This document shows, one piece after another, positions 46,111-59,154 of a stretch of 64,000 nucleotides of DNA (positions are counted from its first letter, which is position 1; each line of letters starts with the position of its first letter). Position numbers and translations under genes: made by a program. The stretch is taken from assembly GCF_014905415.1 (NCBI RefSeq), contig NZ_BNEO01000003.1, forward strand, positions 124,001 through 188,000, written 5' to 3'. Origin of the DNA: Virgibacillus salexigens (GTDB lineage Bacteria; Bacillota; Bacilli; Bacillales; Amphibacillaceae). The notes under the pieces are model-generated. The model had not been told where the DNA came from. It saw only the letters and a program-made list of their open reading frames with translations, and made no database searches.

Positions 46111-47643
46111 ATGAAGAAACGTGCATTAGTCAGTGTATCAAATAAACAAGGGATCACAGAATTTGCAAAAGGCTTAATTGAGGCAGATTTTGAAATTATC
46201 TCAACAGGAGGGACTTTACGCGTTTTGCAAGACGCTCATATACCTGCTATTGCAGTTGATGAGATTACCGGGTTTCCAGAAATATTGGATGGTCGAGTAA
46301 AGACATTACATCCATTCATCCATAGTGGATTACTAGCGAAACGTGATAATAAGGAGCACCAAAGTCAGTTAGCAGAAAATAAAATTACCCCAATTGATAT
46401 GGTTGTTGTTAATCTTTACCCGTTTAAACAAACGTTACAAAAGCCAGACGTATCGAAAGAAGATATTATTGAAAATATCGATATCGGTGGACCTACAATG
46501 CTTCGTTCAGCAGCCAAAAATTATCAAGATGTAGCTGTTATTGTTGATCCAGCTGATTATCAGCATGTACTTTCTTCCCTTCAATATGGTGAATTATCTA
46601 TAGAGCAAAAACAACGGCTAGCTGCAAAAGTATTTCGTCATACTGCAGATTATGATGCCCTCATTGCAAGCTATTTTGCGGGACAAACGGGCGAAGATTT
46701 TCCAGAAACGTATACAATTACATATGAAAAAACCCAATCCCTTCGTTATGGAGAGAATCCCCATCAATCAGCTGCTTTCTACAAACGTTCGATCCCGGAA
46801 CAAGGTAGCTTAGCTTTGGCGGAACAGCTGCATGGAAAGGAATTGTCATATAATAATATTCAAGATGCAAATGCTGCTTTAGAAATTTTGGCAGAATACC
46901 AAGAACCTGCGGCTGTTGCAGTAAAACATATGAACCCGTGCGGCATCGGAGTGGCTGATTCGATCGAAACAGCTTTTCAACGTGCTTATGATGCGGATCC
47001 AATTTCTATCTTTGGTGGTATCGTGGCATGTAATCAAGTAATCGATTTGCCCACAGCTGAAAGCCTTAGTGACATATTTTTAGAAATTGTGATTGCTCCT
47101 GGATTCTCTGATGAGGCATTGGAACGACTAACAGTAAAGAAAAATATTCGTCTATTAAAACTAGATGTAGCCAATGAAGCAAAACAAGGGCACACGTACA
47201 CTTCTGTAAATGGCGGTATGCTGATCCAAACGAAGGATCATGGTCGTATTGACATTGATGACTTAACAGTGGCTACAACCCGTAAACCAACAGACCAGGA
47301 ACTTGAAGACTTATTATTTGCCTGGAAGGCTGTAAAACATGTGAAGTCCAATGCAATTGTCTTAGCTAAAAATAAACGTACAGTTGGCGTTGGGGCTGGA
47401 CAAATGAACCGGATAGGCGCAGCAAATATTGCGATTGAGCAGGCAGCTGAACAAGCAAATGATGCTGTTCTTGCCTCAGACGCATTCTTTCCAATGCCTG
47501 ATACTGTTGAAGCTGCTGCGAAAGCTGGTATAACTGCGATTATTCAACCAGGTGGATCGAAACGTGATCAAGACTCAATCGATGTATGTAATGAGTATGG
47601 AATTGCGATGGTTTATACAGGTATGCGTCATTTTAAACATTAA
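46111..47643 (+). CDS. purH: Bifunctional AICAR transformylase/IMP cyclohydrolase
   Basis: Last two steps to IMP, 510 aa. N-terminal MGS-like cyclohydrolase domain (RALVSVSNKQGI, STGGTLRVL, RVKTLHPFIHSGLLAKRD) and C-terminal transformylase domain (RYGENPHQSAAFY, AVKHMNPCGIGVA, SDAFFPMPDTVEAAAKAGI). Two bases after purN. Confidence 0.96.
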   Translation: MKKRALVSVSNKQGITEFAKGLIEADFEIISTGGTLRVLQDAHIPAIAVDEITGFPEILDGRVKTLHPFIHSGLLAKRDNKEHQSQLAENKITPIDMVVVNLYPFKQTLQKPDVSKEDIIENIDIGGPTMLRSAAKNYQDVAVIVDPADYQHVLSSLQYGELSIEQKQRLAAKVFRHTADYDALIASYFAGQTGEDFPETYTITYEKTQSLRYGENPHQSAAFYKRSIPEQGSLALAEQLHGKELSYNNIQDANAALEILAEYQEPAAVAVKHMNPCGIGVADSIETAFQRAYDADPISIFGGIVACNQVIDLPTAESLSDIFLEIVIAPGFSDEALERLTVKKNIRLLKLDVANEAKQGHTYTSVNGGMLIQTKDHGRIDIDDLTVATTRKPTDQELEDLLFAWKAVKHVKSNAIVLAKNKRTVGVGAGQMNRIGAANIAIEQAAEQANDAVLASDAFFPMPDTVEAAAKAGITAIIQPGGSKRDQDSIDVCNEYGIAMVYTGMRHFKH

Positions 47644-47660
47644 GGAAAAGGGGACATTTC

Positions 47661-48917
47661 ATGAAAATCTTAGTTGTAGGTCGTGGAGGACGCGAGCATA
47701 GTATTATAATGAAATTAGCTGAAAGCAAAGCAGTCTCTAAGATATTCGCAGCTCCTGGAAATGGTGGGATGTCGCAACAAGCAATCTGTACACTGATTGA
47801 TGAAATGGATATCGAAGGTTTAGTTTCTTTTGTGAAAACAGAGGCAATCGATTTAACTATTGTTGGCCCAGAAACCCCATTGAATGAAGGAATCGCTAAC
47901 AGATTTCAACAAGAAGGTTTACCTATTTTTGCACCTACTAAAGAAGCTGCCTTATTAGAAGGCAGTAAACAGTTTGCCAAACAATTTATGGAAAGATACG
48001 ATATTCCTACAGCAAATTATCACGCTTTTTCATCTGTGGCAGCAGCAAAAGCATACATTAATGATAAAGGTGCACCGATCGTTGTGAAAGCAGATGGGCT
48101 TGCCGCTGGTAAAGGGGTAATCGTGGCGCAGACGAAGAAAGAGGCATTTGCAGCTGTTGATCGTATACTTGTCGAAAAGACATTTGCTGAAGCAGGGGCG
48201 ACCGTTGTCATTGAAGAATGTTTAACGGGAAACGAATTTTCATTAATGGCATTTGTACATGAGGATAAGGTGTACCCAATGGTACCTGCTAGGGATCACA
48301 AGCGTGCTTTTGATCATGATCAAGGGCCAAATACAGGGGGAATGGGCGCTTTCTCTCCCGTACCTGATTTAACCGATGAGCACATTGAATTTGCATATAA
48401 AAACATCTTACAAAAAACGGTCAATGGTCTGATCAAAGAAGGAAGGCCATTTACAGGTATTCTTTATGCCGGTTTAATGAATACACCTCAAGGACCGAAA
48501 GTGATTGAATTTAATACGCGGTTTGGTGATCCAGAAACCCAGGTAATTCTCCCTTTATTAAAGAACGATCTAGTACAAGTTATACAAGATGTCCTTAATG
48601 GCGAGGATCCAGAGCTACGTTGGTATAATCAAGCATGTGTCGGTATCGTATTGGCGTCTAGTGGATATCCAGGCGTGTATCAAAAAGAAGTGGAAATTCC
48701 GTCGCTACGTGATGGTGCAATCATTACCCATGCTGGAACAAAATATGTCAATGATAAACTTGTTTCGGATGGAGGTCGTGTTCTTCTAGCAGCATCTGTT
48801 GCGAATACATTGGAAGAAGCGGCTAATCAAGCATATGCTACTTTTTCTGAAATCGATAAGGATAGTGGGTTCTTTTATCGTACAGATATTGCAAAAACCG
48901 AAATGAAGCAAGCCTAG
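47661..48917 (+). CDS. purD: GAR synthetase
   Basis: ATP-grasp ligase joining phosphoribosylamine and glycine, 418 aa. Motifs: VVGRGGREHSIIMKLAES, VVKADGLAAGKGVIVA, GPNTGGMGAFSPVPD and EFNTRFGDPETQV. Last gene of the pur operon, followed by a strong terminator. Confidence 0.96.
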   Translation: MKILVVGRGGREHSIIMKLAESKAVSKIFAAPGNGGMSQQAICTLIDEMDIEGLVSFVKTEAIDLTIVGPETPLNEGIANRFQQEGLPIFAPTKEAALLEGSKQFAKQFMERYDIPTANYHAFSSVAAAKAYINDKGAPIVVKADGLAAGKGVIVAQTKKEAFAAVDRILVEKTFAEAGATVVIEECLTGNEFSLMAFVHEDKVYPMVPARDHKRAFDHDQGPNTGGMGAFSPVPDLTDEHIEFAYKNILQKTVNGLIKEGRPFTGILYAGLMNTPQGPKVIEFNTRFGDPETQVILPLLKNDLVQVIQDVLNGEDPELRWYNQACVGIVLASSGYPGVYQKEVEIPSLRDGAIITHAGTKYVNDKLVSDGGRVLLAASVANTLEEAANQAYATFSEIDKDSGFFYRTDIAKTEMKQA

Positions 48918-48944
48918 CATATAACTCCGTATATGCTCCGAATG

Positions 48945-48975
48945 GCTCCCCTCATAATAGACAGGGGAGCTTTTT
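48945..48975 (+). terminator. Terminator of the pur operon
   Basis: GCTCCCCT (48945-48952) pairs with AGGGGAGC (48963-48970), 10-nt loop, then TTTTT, 28 bases after the purD stop. Confidence 0.92.
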
Positions 48976-49173
48976 ATGTACAGTAAATAACCTATAACCG
49001 TAACAAATGATATGGGTGACTTATTTTAGGAACAGCACGGGTCTGAGTCGTATAATTACATCCCAGTTTGTCTTCACAAAAGTTTCATCTCCATTTACAA
49101 AATCATAACAGTATGAAAGGAAAAAATATGGTAAAATAAAGGAAATATAAAGATGATGGAGAGTTGTTGAGCC

Positions 49174-50916
49174 ATGCAAAGAAACGGATATTATTGGAGA
49201 AATCGTGAGATTAGACAACATGTACGGATTATTGATGGAAATGCTGCACCTACTCTAGTACTAAAAAATGGTACGTATTTAAACACGTATACCAAACAAT
49301 GGCTGCAAGCAAACATTTGGATAGACGAGGATCGTATCGTATATGTTGGTGATAACATGCCATTGAATATGAGTGGCACGGAAGTAATTGATTATCAAGG
49401 GAAATATGCAGTACCTGGCTATATTGAACCGCATGCCCATCCTTTTCAATTATATAATCCGGAACAATTAGCAAACCATGCTGCAAAAACGGGAACAACA
49501 ACATTAATAAATGATAACTTGCCTTGGTTATTTTTGTTGCGCAAAAAGAAAGCGTTTTCTATATTGGATGATTTTAGCAAGCATCCTGTGTCCATGTATT
49601 GGTGGGCAAGGTTTGATGGACAAACAGAATTACAAGAAGGGGATCAACTATTTCATACAGAAGATGTATTGGCATGGATTAAGCACCCAGCAGTAGTTCA
49701 AGGTGGTGAATTAACTGCTTGGCCCGAATTATTAGCTGGAGACGATCGTTTGCTTTATTGGATTCAAGAAACGAAGCGAAAGGGTAAACCGGTAGAAGGT
49801 CATTTCCCAGGTGCTTCAGAACGAACATTAACTAAGATGAAACTGCTTGGGGTAAATGCGGACCATGAATCGATAACGGGAGAAGAAGTTATTCGACGTC
49901 TGAGGTTGGGATTTCAAGTGGGTCTGCGGCATTCATCGATTCGACCAGACTTACCAAAGCTACTGGATGATATTATTGCTGCCGATCTTAAAACATATGA
50001 GAATATAACGTTGACTACCGACGGGGCTACTCCTGGATTTTATAAGGATGGGTTAATCAATATATGTATTGATATTGCAATAAAAAGGGGAATACCGCTT
50101 GAAGAAGCTTATTTGATGGGTAGCTACAATGCAGCGAAGCATTTCCGAATGGAGGAACAGCTTGGTAGTATTGCGCCAGGAAGGTTTGCTCATATAAATA
50201 TATTAGATGAAAAAGATAACCCACATCCCAGCAGTGTACTTGCTAAGGGAAAGTGGATTGTAAAAAATGGAATAGAACAACCAATAGAACAAACTATTAA
50301 TTGGAAGGAATATGGGCTTGAACCATTGGATTTAGATTGGGAAATTGGAAGTAGAGAATTACAATTCTCCGTTCCAATTGGGCTTGAAATGGTAAGTGAT
50401 GTCATTATGAAGCCATATCCAATTGAGATTGATATTACTGTTGAAAAGCTGCCGGATAATACAAGCGATGCTTTTTTATTAATGATTGATCGTAATGGCA
50501 AATGGCGAGTCAATACTACAGTTCGTGGGTTTACAAAAGATCTTGGGGCAGTAGCAAGCTCTTATTCAACAACCGGAGACCTTGTGTTTATCGGAAAAGA
50601 TAAACGCGATATTAAATTAGCAGGGAAACGTCTAAGAGAATTAGGTGGAGGAATCGTCTTAGCTCACAATGGGGAAATTATTTTTGAACTGCCGCTCGCT
50701 TTAAGCGGAATGATGTTTCATGGCGAAATGAAAGAGCTCATTCGTAAAGAAACTGAGTTGAAAGAGCAGTTAACGAAATTTGGCTATCCCTTTAGCGATC
50801 CAGTCTATTCCATATTTTTCTTGTCTTCCACCCACTTACCTTATGTACGAATTACGCCACAGGGTATTATTGATGTAAAGAAAAAAGAGGTACTATTTCC
50901 AGCAACAATGTGTTAG
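49174..50916 (+). CDS. yerA: Adenine deaminase-like amidohydrolase (YerA-like)
   Basis: A 580-aa amidohydrolase-superfamily protein. The metal site begins at EPHAHPFQLYN; GHFPGASE, DHESITGEEVIRRLRLG and TDGATPGFYKDG follow the adenine deaminase (AdeC) pattern, with the AdeC C-terminal domain after the amidohydrolase barrel (NAAKHFRMEEQLGSIAPGRFAHINIL). The HxH of the family reads HAH. It may deaminate adenine to hypoxanthine, but YerA proteins are a divergent branch and the activity is unproved. Position after the pur operon matches B. subtilis yerA. Confidence 0.83.
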   Translation: MQRNGYYWRNREIRQHVRIIDGNAAPTLVLKNGTYLNTYTKQWLQANIWIDEDRIVYVGDNMPLNMSGTEVIDYQGKYAVPGYIEPHAHPFQLYNPEQLANHAAKTGTTTLINDNLPWLFLLRKKKAFSILDDFSKHPVSMYWWARFDGQTELQEGDQLFHTEDVLAWIKHPAVVQGGELTAWPELLAGDDRLLYWIQETKRKGKPVEGHFPGASERTLTKMKLLGVNADHESITGEEVIRRLRLGFQVGLRHSSIRPDLPKLLDDIIAADLKTYENITLTTDGATPGFYKDGLINICIDIAIKRGIPLEEAYLMGSYNAAKHFRMEEQLGSIAPGRFAHINILDEKDNPHPSSVLAKGKWIVKNGIEQPIEQTINWKEYGLEPLDLDWEIGSRELQFSVPIGLEMVSDVIMKPYPIEIDITVEKLPDNTSDAFLLMIDRNGKWRVNTTVRGFTKDLGAVASSYSTTGDLVFIGKDKRDIKLAGKRLRELGGGIVLAHNGEIIFELPLALSGMMFHGEMKELIRKETELKEQLTKFGYPFSDPVYSIFFLSSTHLPYVRITPQGIIDVKKKEVLFPATMC

Positions 50917-50962
50917 CGTATAATATAACAGAAAACTTTATCTCAAAAGGTGCTGGTGAAAT

Positions 50963-52099
50963 ATGAAAAACGTATTTATTGTACTGTCGCAAATGACAAG
51001 TCGTATGGTAAATAGTATAAGCAAGAGGAAGGATTCCGCCATTAAGAACAAGGCGACAAGCCAACTATTTTTAATAATGCTTGTATTATTACTTCTTCTT
51101 TCAGCCTGTAGCGATGAAAAGCAAGCCCGAGATAATGAATCGAAGGATAACCAGCTTGAAGATAAGTCCGATTCTTCAGCTGTAGCTGAAGATATTTATC
51201 CTTTGACTGGAATAGAATCCAATGATGCTGTTGATAACAGAATCATTGGCGTGATGATCAATAATCATTCAAAGGCAAGACCGCAGACGGGATTATCCCA
51301 GGCGGATATTGTCTTTGAGATTCTTGCTGAAGGAAGAATAACCCGATTCCTAGCCCTTTATCAGAGTGAAATGCCAGAGGTAGCCGGTCCGGTCAGGAGT
51401 GCGAGGGAATACTATTTCGAGTTAGCTAATGCTTATAATGCGCTGTACCTATATCATGGTGCTGCTACTTTTGTTGATCAAATGATACAAGATAGAGAAA
51501 TTGACCATCTCAATGGTTCACTTTATGATAATGATGGGGTATTATTTAATAGAGAATCTTTTAGAGATGCTCCTCATAATTCATATTTACAGCTGGGAGC
51601 GGTTTATGATAAAGCGAAAGAAAAGGGTTATGATGTCACTGCGGATTATGAGGCCTTACCTTTTCTATCAGAAGACGAAGATGTAACAGGCGATACAGCC
51701 GAACATGTAGAAATTGTCTATTCCAACAACAGTCCAATGGAAATCGTTGAATATAAATATGATAAGCGTTCCGAAACCTATACGAGATATAATGATCGGA
51801 AAAAGACCGTGGAATTAGAGTCTGACAAACCGATTCAACCCAGTAATGTATTTATTATAGAAACTCCACATCAAGTTATTGACGATGCTGGTCGTCGTGC
51901 GGTAGATATGGAATCAGGAGGCAATGCATACTTAATTCAAAAAGGTGTAGTCCAAAAGCTGCAATGGAAAAACAAAGATGGAAGAATTGTTCCAGTTAAA
52001 GATGGAAAAACAGTAGCATTTGCTCCAGGTAAAACATGGATAAATGTAATTCCAGCTACCCCGGGACTTGAGGAGTCTGTCACGATATCAAACGAGTAA
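50963..52099 (+). CDS. yerB: DUF3048 lipoprotein (YerB-like)
   Basis: A 378-aa lipoprotein. A hydrophobic segment ends at LLLLSAC (Cys49), after an unusually long basic lead; a later start (Met11 or Met15) is possible. The mature part has the DUF3048 blocks YPLTGIESNDAVDNRIIGVMINNHSKARPQTGL, AGPVRSAREYYFELANAYNALYLYHGA and, in the second domain, DGKTVAFAPGKTWINVIP. Function unknown. Confidence 0.83.
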   Translation: MKNVFIVLSQMTSRMVNSISKRKDSAIKNKATSQLFLIMLVLLLLLSACSDEKQARDNESKDNQLEDKSDSSAVAEDIYPLTGIESNDAVDNRIIGVMINNHSKARPQTGLSQADIVFEILAEGRITRFLALYQSEMPEVAGPVRSAREYYFELANAYNALYLYHGAATFVDQMIQDREIDHLNGSLYDNDGVLFNRESFRDAPHNSYLQLGAVYDKAKEKGYDVTADYEALPFLSEDEDVTGDTAEHVEIVYSNNSPMEIVEYKYDKRSETYTRYNDRKKTVELESDKPIQPSNVFIIETPHQVIDDAGRRAVDMESGGNAYLIQKGVVQKLQWKNKDGRIVPVKDGKTVAFAPGKTWINVIPATPGLEESVTISNE

Positions 52100-52120
52100 T
52101 GGAAGCAGGAGGGCTTTGCT

Positions 52121-52423
52121 GTGCAAATAGATAAACTACGTGGAGAACAATTAGATCAACTATTTGATGCGATTCTGTCTTTAAAGGATAGAGAAGAGTG
52201 CTATCGTTTTTTTGATGATATTGCTACTATGTCAGAGGTCCATTCGATATCCCAACGGTTACAAGTGGCTAAAATGCTTATGGATGGAAGTACGTATAAT
52301 GCAATTGAGGAAGAAACAAATGCCTCGACAGCTACTATTTCCAGAGTTCGAAGATGTATTAACTATGGAAGTGAAGGGTATCAATTAGTTTTGGATCGAA
52401 TTTTAGATAATAAAAAGGAATAA
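52121..52423 (+). CDS. yerC: TrpR-like YerC/YecD family protein
   Basis: A 100-aa DNA-binding protein of the TrpR-like YerC/YecD family. The helix-turn-helix lies in SISQRLQVAKMLMDGSTYNAIEEETNASTATISRVRRCI. Starts at GTG with AGGAGGG upstream, 21 bases after yerB. Known only as a conserved Gram-positive regulator-like protein; target unknown. Confidence 0.88.
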   Translation: MQIDKLRGEQLDQLFDAILSLKDREECYRFFDDIATMSEVHSISQRLQVAKMLMDGSTYNAIEEETNASTATISRVRRCINYGSEGYQLVLDRILDNKKE

Positions 52424-52429
52424 TGATTT

Positions 52430-52457
52430 ATTCGTCATCTATGGATGACGAATTTTT
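52430..52457 (+). terminator. Terminator after yerC
   Basis: ATTCGTCAT/ATGACGAAT stem (52430-52438, 52445-52453), 6-nt loop, then TTTT. Confidence 0.88.
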
Positions 52458-52670
52458 GTTTGTTAACCTCTCTTTTTTTCACCAGTTAATGAGGCAGTAA
52501 TAAGAAAATGCTTATAAGTAAGCATAGGTGGCCTTGTTTACATCCATACAGTACTAACAATCAGTGAGAAGGAAATCTCCATACTACTGGAGGATTTACT
52601 TTACCAAAATAAAGTTAGTTTAATCAACTCAAAAAGAATACCCTTATCTCTAAATTCCCAACATGATTTT

Positions 52671-52679
52671 TGGTATAAT
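52671..52679 (+). promoter_or_regulatory. Extended -10 promoter of pcrB-pcrA-ligA-camS
   Basis: TGGTATAAT: a TGn extension directly before a perfect TATAAT (52674-52679). No strong -35 is visible, which is usual for extended -10 promoters. The start codon follows 35 bases later. Apart from this and the yerC terminator, the 290-base gap shows no other clear element. Confidence 0.6.
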
Positions 52680-52714
52680 AAATGAATGGATTATGATAAT
52701 GGGGGATTATAATT

Positions 52715-53407
52715 TTGGATAACAAGATGAAGGACTGGAAACATATTTTTAAACTGGACCCTGCTAAGGAAATATCGGATGACCATTTGGAGATGATATG
52801 TGAATCAGATACAGATGCAATTATTGTTGGCGGGACAGATAACATAACGTTAGATGGCGTGTTGGATTTGCTTTCTCGCATTCGCAGGTATACGGTGCCT
52901 TGTATTTTAGAAATATCATCCATGGAAGCTATTACTCCTGGCTTTGATTATTATTATATTCCAATGGTTCTTAATTCGAAGGAGAAAAAATGGATGATGG
53001 ATATCCAGCATCAAGCAATTAAAGAGTTTGTTGATATGCTTGAGTATAGTGAAATATTATTTGAAGGATATTGTATTTTAAATAAAGACGCAAAAGCTTT
53101 CGTACATACGAACAGTTATTTACCGGATGAAGAAGATGTTATTGCCTATGCGTATATGGCAGATAAAGTATTTCATTTACCAGTTTTTTATATGGAATAC
53201 AGTGGGATGTATGGCGATCCAGCTCTAGTTGAAAAAGTAAAAACACAATTGGATCATTCGCTGTTATTTTATGGTGGTGGAATTGAAACAGCTGGACAAG
53301 CCCGTGAGATGAAACAGCATGCCGATGTAGTGATTGTCGGTAATTCCATCTATACAGATATAAAACAGGCATTAAAAACGGTGAAAGCAGTAAAAGATAG
53401 TTATTAA
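52715..53407 (+). CDS. pcrB: Heptaprenylglyceryl phosphate synthase
   Basis: TIM-barrel prenyltransferase, 230 aa, joining heptaprenyl diphosphate to glycerol-1-phosphate. Blocks KHIFKLDPAKEI, SDTDAIIVGGTDNIT, YIPMVLNSK, LPVFYMEYSGMYGDP and LFYGGGIETAGQA are typical of PcrB. Starts at TTG with GGGGGA upstream. Fifteen bases before pcrA. Confidence 0.93.
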   Translation: MDNKMKDWKHIFKLDPAKEISDDHLEMICESDTDAIIVGGTDNITLDGVLDLLSRIRRYTVPCILEISSMEAITPGFDYYYIPMVLNSKEKKWMMDIQHQAIKEFVDMLEYSEILFEGYCILNKDAKAFVHTNSYLPDEEDVIAYAYMADKVFHLPVFYMEYSGMYGDPALVEKVKTQLDHSLLFYGGGIETAGQAREMKQHADVVIVGNSIYTDIKQALKTVKAVKDSY

Positions 53408-53422
53408 TGAGGCGGTGAAAAA

Positions 53423-57683
<4,261 letters not shown>

Positions 57684-57685
57684 TC

Positions 57686-58804
57686 GTGAAAAAAACAACA
57701 ATATGGCTCATCGGCACACTATTATTGCTTACGAGTTGTGCACCTGACGTAAATGAAGAAGAAGTTGTTCAGAATGATGAAGAGTCATCTAATTCAAAGG
57801 AAGAGAAAGCGATTGTACCTAGCTACCAGCTCTCAGATGAAAATTATAAAATGATTCTGCCATTTGAACCAGGTAAAGCAAGAGGTGTTATCGTTGGCCA
57901 AGTAGCTAACCGATTAGATATTGATGAGATGGAAGAAGGTCTTCGCCGTCATTCCAAGGAAGTATATGATCCAGAGAAGTATTTATTTCAAGAGGGGCAA
58001 TATATAACGGAGGAGACTGTCCTGCAATGGATTGATGAATTAAACCCACCTAAGAAAGAGGGAGCAGAGAAAGAATACTATGAGGAAAACCCACGTTATC
58101 TTTCTCATGTCTTAGAACAAAATTATCTCGTTAAACAGGAAGATAATTCGGTTAAATTAGCTGGTATTTCCATAGGAATTGCTATGAAATCAGTATATCG
58201 TTACCAAACAGAAGTTGGCGGACCATATTATTACCGTTCTATATCGAAATCTGAAATGATGGAGCAAGCAAATAAAATCGCACAGAAAATCGTTAAAAGT
58301 GCTCGAGAAATTGAAGGATTGGAAGATGTACCAATTATGTTGGGAGTCTACCGTGAGGAAGATCAATCGTCACCAATCCCAGGCAATTTTGTAGCAAAAA
58401 CAAATGTTGCTGGAGACAGTGCTTCTATCGGAGAATGGGATTCAATAGATGAGGAATTTATATTGTTTCCGTCTGATGAAGGAAAAGAAAAATACTACGA
58501 GGATCAGGAGATCGTCAATAGTTTTGGGAAAGAAATTGCAAACTATTTCCCTAATTACGTTGGTGTAATTGGAGAAGGCTTCTATGTAAATGAAGAGCTC
58601 CAAAAAATGACCATAGAAATTCCAATTGAATTCTATGGGAAAGGTGAAGTGGTAGGGTTCACTCAATATGCCTATGGGTTGGTTCAAGATATGTTCGCTG
58701 ATTATTATGATCTAGAAATAAAGATCACCTCTAGCGATAAATTGGAAAGCATTATCTATCGTGAAGCTGGTTCAGATAAACCAACCGTTCATGTTTTTCA
58801 TTAG
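57686..58804 (+). CDS. camS: CamS family lipoprotein (YerH-like)
   Basis: A 372-aa lipoprotein; the signal peptide ends at LLLLTSC (Cys18). The mature body (AIVPSYQLSDENYKMILPFEPGKARGVIVGQVANRLD; GLRRHSKEVYDPEKYLFQEGQYI) is the CamS/YerH family, named after the staphylococcal precursor whose signal peptide gives the cAM373 pheromone. Whether the signal peptide is processed to a pheromone here is unknown. Starts at GTG two bases after ligA. Confidence 0.86.
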   Translation: MKKTTIWLIGTLLLLTSCAPDVNEEEVVQNDEESSNSKEEKAIVPSYQLSDENYKMILPFEPGKARGVIVGQVANRLDIDEMEEGLRRHSKEVYDPEKYLFQEGQYITEETVLQWIDELNPPKKEGAEKEYYEENPRYLSHVLEQNYLVKQEDNSVKLAGISIGIAMKSVYRYQTEVGGPYYYRSISKSEMMEQANKIAQKIVKSAREIEGLEDVPIMLGVYREEDQSSPIPGNFVAKTNVAGDSASIGEWDSIDEEFILFPSDEGKEKYYEDQEIVNSFGKEIANYFPNYVGVIGEGFYVNEELQKMTIEIPIEFYGKGEVVGFTQYAYGLVQDMFADYYDLEIKITSSDKLESIIYREAGSDKPTVHVFH

Positions 58805-58817
58805 AGGGTTAAAGGAT

Positions 58818-58852
58818 AAAAAAGGATGGAACAGAATGGTCCATCCTTTTTT
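58818..58852 (+). terminator. Terminator after camS
   Basis: A 13-bp perfect stem AAAAAAGGATGGA/TCCATCCTTTTTT with 9-nt loop, 14 bases after the camS stop. Confidence 0.93.
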
Positions 58853-58950
58853 CATGGATCTTTTTTGCAGTTCAGAATACCTAATCTATTATCTTCAAGT
58901 CAAGTTAATTACCGTAAAAGTTGTAATTTTATAAAACCTTAGTCACATGT

Positions 58951-59072
58951 AAAAACGGTGCTTTTTTCACTGATTTTCAAGGTTGAAATGAAAATTTTCC
59001 TGTCTGAGGAAAATTAGGAACTTTTTTAACCGTTTTTCATAAAAAAATTGCCTGAATGAGTGATAATTTTCC
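58951..59072. promoter_or_regulatory. Nested inverted repeats upstream of the HTH-TPR regulator
   Basis: Outer repeat AAAAACGGT/ACCGTTTTT (58951-58959, 59029-59037) encloses AATTTTCC/GGAAAATT (58993-59000, 59008-59015). A third AATTTTCC (59065-59072) lies closer to the promoter. The even spread of the same octamer suggests binding sites for a dimeric regulator, perhaps the gene's own product. The remaining bases from 58853 show nothing clear. Confidence 0.5.
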
Positions 59073-59094
59073 CAATATGAATTATCTGAATTTA

Positions 59095-59103
59095 TGTTAT
59101 AAT
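59095..59103 (+). promoter_or_regulatory. Extended -10 promoter of the HTH-TPR regulator
   Basis: TGTTATAAT: TGn extension with perfect TATAAT (59098-59103). It places the transcript start near 59110, after the upstream in-frame ATG at 59056, so that ATG cannot be used from this promoter. Confidence 0.6.
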
Positions 59104-59154
59104 AGCACTATACAAGAAATAAAATCTAAATATAGTAGATGGTGGGTGGGAAGT

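Noticed and set aside
59056-59154. Upstream in-frame ATG for the HTH-TPR regulator
   Set aside because: The extended -10 promoter at 59095-59103 lies inside this extension, no ribosome site precedes 59056, and the HTH domain begins only after 59155.
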